Positions 38,381-47,600 of a stretch of DNA of 64,000 nt are shown here, piece after piece. A model generated the notes under the pieces. The model made no database searches and was not told the origin of the DNA. It saw only the letters and a list, made by a program, of their open reading frames with translations. Position 1 is the first letter of the stretch. Every line of letters starts with the position of its first letter. Source of the DNA: Archangium violaceum Cb vi76 (GTDB lineage Bacteria > Myxococcota > Myxococcia > Myxococcales > Myxococcaceae); assembly GCF_000733295.1 (NCBI RefSeq), contig NZ_JPMI01000214.1:1-64000 (forward strand), given 5' to 3'. The position numbers and the translations under genes were made by a program.

Positions 38381-41300
38381 TCCGGCGCTCTCCCCGGCGC
38401 AGCCGGCGGAACCACAGCCCCGTGCCTCCCAGCAGCAGGGCGCCGTCCTCGCCTCGCACCTCGAAGTCGTAGAGGACGTCATCGCCCTCCACCTTCACCA
38501 TCCTCGCCTTCACGTGCCCGGACTCGCCCAGGCGCCGCTGCCGCCCGCGCACCAGTTGCTCCACGCCCATGGGCACGGAGACGAGGTTGTTGTGGTGGCC
38601 GTCCCAGTTGGCCGCCACCTGGAAGGCGGCGTCGAGCAGCAGCGGATCCAACTGGAAGCGCGGCCGCGCCACGTGGGTGAAGATCTCCCGCTGCCGCGGG
38701 GCGCGGATGATGCCCTCCACCTCGATCTCACCGACGTACACCCACTCGGCGCGGCAGAAGAGCGGGCCGAGGTACAGCGGCTCCTTGGCCAGGTGGAAGA
38801 TGGAGCGCGCGCGCGAGCCCGGCAGCGCCTCCGGCAGCTTGCCGTTGCCCGGCTCGTGGCGAGGCGGCGGCCCGAGCACGTAGATGCCCTGCTGGTGGAT
38901 GCGGCGCTGCGTCTGATCCGAGCGGCCACCGAGCGCCAGGTCGCTGGCGGACTCGACGTAGAGCGTCACCTCGTCGCCCTGCTGCTTGAGCACCCGGGCG
39001 GTGAGGGTGATGTGGACGGGCTTGCCCTTGGAGCCGTGCGGGGCCTTGAAGAACTTGAGCGGCGTCTCGATGCGCAGGTTCTCCGCGCGCAGCACCGCCA
39101 GGTCCGGCCGGAAGAGGGCGGCGGCCTCGCCGAGCATCTCGAAGCCGAACGTGCCCGGCATGATGGGCACCGAGTCCAGCTGGTGCTGGAGGACGAAGGG
39201 GTCCGTGTTCAGGTCGAACGTCCGCGTGGCCACCAGCGTCTCCGCCCCGTGCTGCTCCACGCAGTCGATCATCGGGTAGTCGGAGGGGACGAGCAGGAAG
39301 CCGCGGTCGTCGTAGACGGTGCGGGCGTCCGGGCCGTCGGCGGAGGCGCCGAGGAAGGGCCACTCGCGGAAGAGCCGCTCCTCGAAGATGGCCACCTCGC
39401 GCTCGGTGCGGCCGAGCAGCAGCTCGTTGATGAACCAGTACGAGCCCTCGGCCGGGGTGATGTACGAGACGCCGGTGCTCCGCACCACGTCCATGTTGCG
39501 GGCCGCGGCGCCCACGCTCTCCCACGCCGTCCAGTCGATGGTGACGCAGCGCATGTGCGGGCGCGCCCGGTGCGCGTACGCCATGGCGCACTTGCTCATC
39601 AAGTCGTTGGCGGCGCTGTAGTCCGTCTGGCCCTTGTTGCCGAAGCGGCCCGCGCCGGAGCCGAAGCACATCATCAGCTTCAGGTCATCGCGCCGCGTGG
39701 CCTCCAGCAGGTTGATGAGGCCGAGCACCTTCACTTCCATGGTGGCGGCGACGATGCCGGGCGTCTTGTCCGGCAGGCTCTTGGAGGCCTCGACCATGGC
39801 GCCGTGGACGATGCCGTCGATGTGGCCATGGTACTCGCGCACCCGGTCCACCATGGCGCGCACGTCCGCGGCGTTGCGGAAGTCACACGTCTCGTACTCG
39901 ATGGACAGGCCCTGGGCGTAGACCTCCTGGAGGTTGCGCCACAGCTCGCGTGCCCGCTCGTAGGGCTCGAAGGCCTCCTTGAACTTCACCGGCGTGAGGG
40001 TGGGGTCCGCCTTCTTGCGGCGGATCATCTCCTCCTTCTCGAAGGTCTTGAAGTCGGTGTCGTCCAGCGCCAGGTAGGGCTCGTCGCCCGTGGGGGCCGG
40101 GGTGCGCCCGGTGACGATGACCTTGGGGCCCAGTCGCGCCACCGCCTTGGCCACCTCGAAGACGGCCCCGCGTCCGCCACCGGAGAAGAGCAGCACCCAG
40201 CTCGGATCCACCCGGCGCAGCACCTGGCTGCCCTCCTTGGGGAAGTCCGCCCGGCGCAGGCCCACCACGAAGCGGCGGCTGGCCATGTAGCCGATCTCCG
40301 TCCGGTCGCTGCCCTCCTCCAGCTCGCGGGCCACCGTCTCGGCCACCACCCAGTGCGAGGCGCGCGGCTCGAAGTCGATCGTCTTGATGACGGCGCCGGG
40401 CAGCTCCTGCTTCATCCCCTTGAGGAAGCCGGACATGGAGCCGCCCATCACGTTGCCGCCATCCCCCACGAAGCCGAAGTCACCGCCCATGGAGGTGACG
40501 GCCACGTAGCAGGCGGTGCGTCCCTTCGCGTCCCGCAGGCGCTCGTACATGGCGCGGCCGGTGCCGTGCCAGCGCGCGGTGGTCTCCGCCATCCGCCGCC
40601 CGAAGCGCGCGCTGCCCAGGGTGAGGAAGTACTCGACCGGACCGAAGGCGCCCAGGTCGATGACACCATCGGCTCCACCCAGCTCCTCGCTGGCGCGGCG
40701 CACCCGGCGCTCCACTTCCATGGCATCCGTGATGCCCGCCACCGACACCGTGGCCACGCGCACGCCCTTGCCCAGCAGCAGACGGGTGAAGGCGGCCACC
40801 AGGCCCGGCTCGTCACCCACCAGCAGCAGCTTCTTGCCCTGCAACTGGTAGCGCTTCTCCGAGGAGAGCGACAGCGGCACCAGGTCCACGCGCCAGCGCT
40901 GCGCGGACAGGCCTCGGCTGGGGAGGGGGTAGCTGGCGGTGGCGCTCAGCGGATCCGCCGTCCACGGCTTGCGGTGGGCGTTGTCGTGCTCCTCGAGGAT
41001 GACGTGGTAGTTGGACCCGCCCAGGCCGAAGGCACTCACGCCCGCGTAGCGCCGGCCCTCGCGGGGCACGGGCCACGGGCGTCCCTCCAGCGACAGGGAG
41101 ATGGGCAACCGGTCGAAGGGGATGTCCGCCTTGGGGAATTCGCCGCCGTTCATGGGCGGCAGGAAGTGCTCGCTCACCGCGAAGGCCGTCTTGATGAGGC
41201 CCAGCAGGCCGGAGGCCGACGAGGTGTGGCCAATCTGCGACTTGAGGGTGCCCATGGGCACCGGGTTGTCGCGGCCGCGCGACTGGTAGGCCTCGCCGTA

Positions 41301-43748
41301 GGCATCCGCCTCCGTCTTGTCGCCCACCTTCGTGCCCGGGCCGTGCGCCTCGAGCAGGCCGATCTGATCCGCCCGCACGTGCGATTCCTGCAGCGCGCGC
41401 TCCACCGCCCGTGCCTGTCCCTTGGGGTTGGGCGTGAGCAGGGTGGTGCCGCGCCCGTCACTGGAGAAGCCGATGCCGGAGATGACGGCGAGGATCTTGT
41501 CCTTCGACGCCTCCGCGTCCTCCAGCCGTTTGATCACCACCGCGCCGGCACCCTCGGCCGGGACGAAGCCGTCCGCGCGATCGTCGAAGGGGAAGGTGCC
41601 GCGCGGGGACAGGAAGCCGAGCACGGCCAGGGAGGCGGAGTACTCCGGCACCAGGTTGAAGGCCACGCCGCCGGCCACCACGATGTCGGCCTCGCGGTTG
41701 GCCAGCGACATCATCGCGGTGTGCACCGCGGCCAGGGAGCTGGCACAGGCCGCGTCCACCATCAGCACGCCGCCGGTGAAGTCGTGGATGGCGGCCAGCC
41801 GCGCCGCCACGGGCAGGCTGGAGTAGTACTGGGACGTGTTCTCATCCAGCGGGGGCAGCTTGCCCACCACGCGCTGGCGGACCGCGTCGAGCAGCGGGGT
41901 CACCTGCTCGGCGGACATGCCCTGGGCCCGCAGGGCCTCGGACGCCATGGTCAGGTAGCGCTCCAGGACGAAGCGCAGCTCGGTCTCGAACTCCTTGGCA
42001 CGCACCGGCAGCTGGCCCACCACCACCTGCACGCGCCGCCCGTTCCACCCACCGGGCTCGTAGCCCGCCTGTCCGAGCGCCTCCTCCGCCGCCTTGACGA
42101 AGAGGGGCACGGCCGGGTCGAGCGCCGCGGCCTGGTTGGGCGGCAGCCGGAGCCAGCGCGCATCCGGCGAGGGCAGCTCCACCGTACCGGCCAGCCGGGG
42201 CACCATCTCCTTGGGCCCCATGAGCGCGCCCAGCAGGTGCTGCGCGTCGAAGCGCGAGGTGGGGAGATCTCCAATGGCGTCCGCCTTGGAGACGATGTTG
42301 GTCCACAGGGCCTGCGAGTCGGAGGCGCCCGGGGTGATGGCGCCCATGCCGACGATGGCGAACTTCTGGTTGGGCGGACGCACCGGGCGGATGTCCGCCC
42401 ACGTCTCATGAGACGGCGCGGGCCCGAGCAGCGCGTGGTAGGCGATGTTGCTCCACCCCAGCGAGCTGACGCCCACGTAGCTGCGCGGCGTCAGCTTCAT
42501 GGGGCGGGTGAGGCACTCCAGCGAGCCCTCCGTCCCATGCCGCGGCGAGGTGAGGCCGGCCACGGGCGCGCGCACGCCTGCATGGAGCGACAGCGCCGCG
42601 CGCATCACCGAGACGAGCCCGCTGGCCGCCTGCTGGAAGCCCACCTGCGGGGCCGCGGTGGAGAAGGTGAGGGGCTCGCCGCGCATGGCGTTGAGCGCGG
42701 CCTTGAGGCCGATGAGCTCCTGGTCCTCCAGGCCCGGGACGCCGCACGCCTGCACCTCCACGTGCCGCACCAGCTCCGCCTCGATTCCGGCCATGTCCAG
42801 ACAGTTGCGCGCGGCCTTGTCCACCATGCGCGACAACCGCGAGAGGCCCTGCTTGAGGTTCACCTCGGCGCTCACGCCGTGCAGGACGGCGTAGATGCGC
42901 TGCTTGTCCGCCAGCGCGTCGTCCAGCCGGCACAGCACCAGGGCCACGGCGCCTTCACCGGGCAGCGTGCCCGAGGAGCGCCCATCCAGCGCGAGCAGCT
43001 CCTGCTCGGCCAGCCAGCCGCGGGCGGAGAGCATGCCGAAGGAGGAGGGGCTGAGCAGCGGGGACACCGCGCCCACCACCGCCACGTCACTGTGGCCGAG
43101 CTGCAGCGAGAGCGAGGCGAACTTCAGCGCCGCGAGCGAGGAGGCCGTCCCCGCGTCCACCGCGAGGTGCCCACCGCGCGTGTCCAGCAGGCCGGAGAGC
43201 CGGCCGGCCACGATGGTGGCCGTGGTGGGCACGGACTCGGGGGTGATGGGGGGGGCGTGCTGCGCGATGTAGCCATCCACCGCCTCCAGCATGCGGGCAT
43301 GGTCGCTCCGGCCCTGGAGGATGGCGGACAGGTGCTCGCGGAACTCCGGAGAGCGGATGCGGACCGTCTGGTCCACCTTCACGTCCACGCCCAGGCCGGT
43401 GGCGCCCAGGTAGATGGCGCAGCGGCCACCGGGGCTCTTGTCGGGGCCATAGCCCGCGTCCTGCGCCGCCTGCAGCAGCGTCAGGTGGAGCAGCCGCTCC
43501 ATGCGGTGCATCTTCTCCACCTGGTTGGGCGGCAGGCGGAACTGCTTCCAGTCCTTGCCCTCCTCCGGGGCGAAGCCGCCCACCAGCGGATGGCGCAGGC
43601 CGAGCCCCGCGCCCCACTCCGCCGGGGCCCGTGTCAGGGCACGCATCCCCTCCAGGGACTGGTTCATGAAACGCGACGGGGAGTCGGCGCCGGGCAGGCG
43701 GCACCCGAGCCCGATGATGGCCAGGGGGATGTGCGTGGAGGAGGTCAT
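38367..43748 (-). CDS. multidomain synthase: KS0-KS-KR-DH
   Basis: A 1793-residue cytosolic protein. First ketosynthase (6-440) is dead: the Cys position reads DAGTASS (Thr201), the first His is Gln333 (VEVQACGV) and the second is Phe371 (PQVGFQQ). Second ketosynthase (462-925) is complete: Cys668 in VDAACASS, His802 in EAHGPGT, His841 in SQIGH. Ketoreductase (about 960-1440): dinucleotide motif SGGGRGAV, Ser1364, Tyr1377 in QTDYSAAN. Dehydratase double hot-dog (about 1510-1785): His1522 and Asp1706 (LLLDAAFQ). There is no AT, ACP or enoyl reductase. It must act on chains carried by the ACPs of the upstream protein. The start ATG overlaps the DH gene stop (ATGA). Confidence 0.92.
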   Translation of the reverse strand: MTSSTHIPLAIIGLGCRLPGADSPSRFMNQSLEGMRALTRAPAEWGAGLGLRHPLVGGFAPEEGKDWKQFRLPPNQVEKMHRMERLLHLTLLQAAQDAGYGPDKSPGGRCAIYLGATGLGVDVKVDQTVRIRSPEFREHLSAILQGRSDHARMLEAVDGYIAQHAPPITPESVPTTATIVAGRLSGLLDTRGGHLAVDAGTASSLAALKFASLSLQLGHSDVAVVGAVSPLLSPSSFGMLSARGWLAEQELLALDGRSSGTLPGEGAVALVLCRLDDALADKQRIYAVLHGVSAEVNLKQGLSRLSRMVDKAARNCLDMAGIEAELVRHVEVQACGVPGLEDQELIGLKAALNAMRGEPLTFSTAAPQVGFQQAASGLVSVMRAALSLHAGVRAPVAGLTSPRHGTEGSLECLTRPMKLTPRSYVGVSSLGWSNIAYHALLGPAPSHETWADIRPVRPPNQKFAIVGMGAITPGASDSQALWTNIVSKADAIGDLPTSRFDAQHLLGALMGPKEMVPRLAGTVELPSPDARWLRLPPNQAAALDPAVPLFVKAAEEALGQAGYEPGGWNGRRVQVVVGQLPVRAKEFETELRFVLERYLTMASEALRAQGMSAEQVTPLLDAVRQRVVGKLPPLDENTSQYYSSLPVAARLAAIHDFTGGVLMVDAACASSLAAVHTAMMSLANREADIVVAGGVAFNLVPEYSASLAVLGFLSPRGTFPFDDRADGFVPAEGAGAVVIKRLEDAEASKDKILAVISGIGFSSDGRGTTLLTPNPKGQARAVERALQESHVRADQIGLLEAHGPGTKVGDKTEADAYGEAYQSRGRDNPVPMGTLKSQIGHTSSASGLLGLIKTAFAVSEHFLPPMNGGEFPKADIPFDRLPISLSLEGRPWPVPREGRRYAGVSAFGLGGSNYHVILEEHDNAHRKPWTADPLSATASYPLPSRGLSAQRWRVDLVPLSLSSEKRYQLQGKKLLLVGDEPGLVAAFTRLLLGKGVRVATVSVAGITDAMEVERRVRRASEELGGADGVIDLGAFGPVEYFLTLGSARFGRRMAETTARWHGTGRAMYERLRDAKGRTACYVAVTSMGGDFGFVGDGGNVMGGSMSGFLKGMKQELPGAVIKTIDFEPRASHWVVAETVARELEEGSDRTEIGYMASRRFVVGLRRADFPKEGSQVLRRVDPSWVLLFSGGGRGAVFEVAKAVARLGPKVIVTGRTPAPTGDEPYLALDDTDFKTFEKEEMIRRKKADPTLTPVKFKEAFEPYERARELWRNLQEVYAQGLSIEYETCDFRNAADVRAMVDRVREYHGHIDGIVHGAMVEASKSLPDKTPGIVAATMEVKVLGLINLLEATRRDDLKLMMCFGSGAGRFGNKGQTDYSAANDLMSKCAMAYAHRARPHMRCVTIDWTAWESVGAAARNMDVVRSTGVSYITPAEGSYWFINELLLGRTEREVAIFEERLFREWPFLGASADGPDARTVYDDRGFLLVPSDYPMIDCVEQHGAETLVATRTFDLNTDPFVLQHQLDSVPIMPGTFGFEMLGEAAALFRPDLAVLRAENLRIETPLKFFKAPHGSKGKPVHITLTARVLKQQGDEVTLYVESASDLALGGRSDQTQRRIHQQGIYVLGPPPRHEPGNGKLPEALPGSRARSIFHLAKEPLYLGPLFCRAEWVYVGEIEVEGIIRAPRQREIFTHVARPRFQLDPLLLDAAFQVAANWDGHHNNLVSVPMGVEQLVRGRQRRLGESGHVKARMVKVEGDDVLYDFEVRGEDGALLLGGTGLWFRRLRRGERRSAEG

Positions 43749-44695
43749 CGCGGTGAGAGGCTCTTGACGAACGACTGCCAGGCGAGACGGGGAAGGGTGG
43801 GGGCGACGTCCTCGGTGGGCAGCGAGGCCATGCCGATGCCGCGCAACTCCAGCACGGGGATGCCGTCCTGGCCCAGGAGGTGGGCGTCGAAAGAAGCGAG
43901 CCCGCTGCTGGCGCCGCTCAGACGGGCGTCGCACATGAGGCGCTCGTCGCGCCGGGGCATGCGGAACCAGGTGGCCTCGGAGATGGCCATCTCGCGCGAG
44001 CCCTCGCCGGAGAAGGCGTACCAGAGCCACTTCACCATGTGCAGCGCGCCCTCCATGGCGGCGGGCGCCACCTGGATGCGGCTGGCGGGCAGCACCTTGG
44101 ACAACACGCGCGGGTGGACGAGCCCACCCTGGATGCGGCCCAGCTCGCACAGCCGGGCCCAGGCGATGACCTGGAGCGACTCGGGCACATCTCCCTGTCC
44201 GCCCGCGGAAGTGTAGAGCTGCCGGCCGTTCTGGAGGTTCTCCGACTTGGGGGCCAGCATCTGCTGCTGCTGGGGCCAGGGCGCGGGCCCGTACGCGTGG
44301 GCGAACTGGAGCACGGCGCGGCAGACGGGGATGGGCTCCTCGGAGGCCTCCTCGTGCGCCGCGTTGGCGCTGGTGTTCACCACCTCCATGGACAGGAAGA
44401 CCGAGACCTCACCGTCCCCCTCGCGGCGGGCACGCCCCACCAGCCGCGCGGCGGACGAGGGCTGGGAGGCGCGCAGGAACCAGCGCACGTCCCTCATCCC
44501 CACCAGCACGCGGTCCGGGTACACGAGCGCGCCCACCTCGGCCAGGAACTCCAGCTCCATCGAGGCGGGCAGCGCCCGCATCTCCTCGTCGAGCTCCCGC
44601 GGCAGGTGCACGTCGCGCTTGGCGACCGCGCTCTCGCCGCGGAACACCTCGGAGACATCCTCCAGCAGGGGGTATTGGGAGGTATCGGGTTGCAC
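43745..44695 (-). CDS. free-standing dehydratase-like (double hot-dog) protein
   Basis: A 316-residue protein whose N-terminal half resembles the DH domain of the adjoining synthase (LEFLAEVGALVYPDRVLV against FEMLGEAAALFRPDLAVL), and whose C-terminal half has an MEGALHMVKWLW stretch where DH domains carry their second catalytic residue. I see no clear counterpart of the N-terminal catalytic His. It may be a structural partner or a diverged dehydratase. It lies 3 bases after the upstream synthase gene and overlaps the next by 4, so stoichiometric translation is expected. Confidence 0.75.
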   Translation of the reverse strand: MQPDTSQYPLLEDVSEVFRGESAVAKRDVHLPRELDEEMRALPASMELEFLAEVGALVYPDRVLVGMRDVRWFLRASQPSSAARLVGRARREGDGEVSVFLSMEVVNTSANAAHEEASEEPIPVCRAVLQFAHAYGPAPWPQQQQMLAPKSENLQNGRQLYTSAGGQGDVPESLQVIAWARLCELGRIQGGLVHPRVLSKVLPASRIQVAPAAMEGALHMVKWLWYAFSGEGSREMAISEATWFRMPRRDERLMCDARLSGASSGLASFDAHLLGQDGIPVLELRGIGMASLPTEDVAPTLPRLAWQSFVKSLSPR

Positions 44696-44698
44696 GGT

Positions 44699-47600
44699 CT
44701 AGCGGCCCTTCACGATCTTCTGGGCGAGCTCGCTCAGCGAGTGGATCGACTCCGTCTCCGGCGCGGCGAGGCCCAGGTGCGAGGACATGGACTCGGCCAG
44801 CTTGCGCAGCTCCCCGTCCTTCACTCCGGCCTGCCGGAGATCCAGGGTGAGGAGCGCGTCGCGGACGGAGCGCGGACCGCCGTTTCCGGAGCGCTTCGCG
44901 GGCGGCTCGGAAATGGGAGCGGGGGCGGGGGCCCGCGCGGGGGCGGCGGCGGCCCGTGCGGGCGCGGCGGGGGCGCCCGTGCTCTGAATGCGCTCGACGA
45001 TGTGCTCGATGACCTTGCGCAGGGTGTTGAAGTCACGCAGGGCGCGGCTGGGATCTCTCGTGACGCCGAAGGCCTCGCGGGTGCGCGCGAAGATGTCCAC
45101 CTGCTTGACGGTGTCGATGCCGAGGTCCGCCTCGAGGTCGAGGTCGAGCTCCAGCATGTCCTCGGGATAGCCCGTCTTCTCCACCACGTTGCGCATCAGC
45201 GCTTCGCGCACCTGCTCGAAGAGATCCAACGAGGCGGCGATGGTGGAGGTGGGCATCGCCGGGGAAGCGGCCGGAGCCGGAGCGGGGGCCGGAGCCGCCG
45301 GAGCGGGCCGGGCCGCCACGGGGGCGGGAGCCGGAGCGGGCGCGGCGGCCTGGGCGGAGCCACCGCCGGTGGTGAGGATGCGCTCGACGATGTGCTCGAC
45401 GACCTTGTTCAGCGTGTTGAAGTCACGCAGGGCGCGGTTGGGATCTCTCGTGACGCCGAAGTGCTCGCGGGTGCGCGCGAAGATGTCCACCTGCTTGACG
45501 GTGTCGATGCCGAGATCCGCCTCGAGATCGAGGTTCATCTCCAGCATGTCCTCCGGGTAGCCCGTCTTGGCCACCACGGTGTCCAGCAGCACGCGGCGGA
45601 CCTCCTCCTCCAGCGCGATGGACTTCTGCACCGTGGTCACCTGCGGGGCGGCCGGAGCGGGCTCGGCGGGAGGCGCCTTCGTGGGGGCGGGGGTGCTGGC
45701 CACCGCGGCCTGGCCCGTGCGCAGCTGCTCCACGAGCGAGATGATGGCCTCGAACGTGCGCAGGTTCTCCGGCTGGGCCACCGAGGCGTCCACGCCGAAC
45801 TCGCGGCCCAGGGCGATGGCCACCTTCAAGGCGGAGGCGGGCTCGAGCACTCCCTCGAGGGGCAGTTGCAGCAGCGCCTGTTCCACCTCGGCCGTGGCGG
45901 CCGTGGCGTCCTCCGAGAGCTGGCCGACGCCATTCACGAATGAATATCCCACCACGCGCTTGAACTGTTCCATGTCACCTACCTTGGGATGAATCGATGC
46001 GATGGCGCCATGCTGCTTGCCCTTGAGGATCTCCCGGGTGAACTGGGTGAGAGACCACTTGGGGCCTGCCTCGATGAAGATGCGGGCGCCTTGGTTGTGG
46101 GCCTCGCCGATGGCCTGGCGCAGGCGCACGGGCTCGACGAACTGGCTGATGAGGAACGATGGGTACTCACGCAGCGGCCGGCCGCCATACTCCGCCGCGT
46201 CGATGGTCGAGATGAGGCGCACCGCCGGAGCGTGGAAGGTCAGCCCCTCCAGCACCTTCAGGTAGGCGGGGCGCGCCGCGCCGATGAGCTCCGAGTGGTA
46301 GCCGTGGGAGACGGCGAGCACGGTGCACTCGATGCCCCGGGCGGTGCAGCGCTCCACCAGGCCGGGCAGGGCGTTGCGGTCCGCGGACACGATGCAGGCG
46401 CGCGGCCCGTTGTCCGCCGCGAGGGTGGCGTAGCCGGGCAGGCCCTCGATGAGGGCGGGGACCTCCTCGGAGGGGCACGCGAGCGCGGCCATCTGCCCGG
46501 GGTCCTCGGTGGGCATCTCCAGCACGGCCACGGTGCGCGAGTGGATGGCGTGCAGTCCCTCCTCGAGGGAGAGGCTGCCCGCGGCGACCAGGGCGGCCAG
46601 CTCGCCCGCGCTCTGGCCGATGACCATGTCCGCGTGGATGCGGTGGGCCGCCAGCAGCCGGTAGAGGGCCACGTTGACCAGGAAGACGGCCGCGTGGATG
46701 TCCTCGTCGTTCTGCCGGTAGTTCTTCGCGTCCTCCGTGTAGAAGCTGCTCGTCAGCGTGCGGCCGGTGAGGCGCAGGTAGACGCGGTCCGCTTCCTCCA
46801 GCGTCCGGGCCACCACGGGGTAGGCGCGGGCGAGCGGGCGCAGCATGTTGGCGTACTGGCCGCCCTGGCCGGGGAAGGTGACGGCCACCTTGGCGCCGCG
46901 CAGGGGCGCGTCCGGGCCCGCCGCGAAGATGCCGGACTGGCCCAGCGGCTCCGTGTCTCCGCCCGCCTCCAACGTCTTGCGCAGGAAGTCGCGCTTCTTG
47001 CGCAGCTCGTCGCGGGTGCGCGCGGTGATGGCCACGCGCCAGGGGCCCTCGGACGTCTGGCGCGTGTCCTCCAGCGGGCCCTGCTGCTCGCACAGGGCGT
47101 TGAGCTGCTCCAGGCACGCGCGCGCGTCCGCGCCCGCCACGGCGACGAGCTTCGGGTCTCCCTCCGCCGGCTCGCTCTCCTTCTTGTCCGGACGCGAGGG
47201 CGGCCCCTTGTACTCCTCGAGGATGGCGTGGAAGTTGGAGCCGCCGACGCCGAAGGAGCTGACACCGGCGCGGCGCGGGGCTCCACCCGCGGGGGCGGGC
47301 CACTCGCGGTTGTCCGTCACCACCTCGATGCCCTGGGGAATCTTCGGGTTGCGCGGCTCGCTCTTGAGGGAGCGCGGGATGATGCGCTCCTGCATGGCGC
47401 GGGTGACCTTGATCATCCCGGCCGCGCCGGCCGCGGCGTTGAGGTGGCCGATGTTGGACTTCACCGAGCCGATGAGGATGGGGCGGGTGCGGCCCTCGCT
47501 GTAGGCGTTGTGGGTGGACTTGGTCTCCACCACGTCACCCAGCGCGGTGCCGGTGCCGTGGCACTCCACGTAGTCCACGCTGGCGGGAGGCACGTTGGCG

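Noticed and set aside
38094-44216. Very long open frame antisense to the KS0-KS-KR-DH gene
   Set aside because: No domain or motif, composition typical of the complement of GC-rich codons, and the minus-strand frame is a clear synthase.
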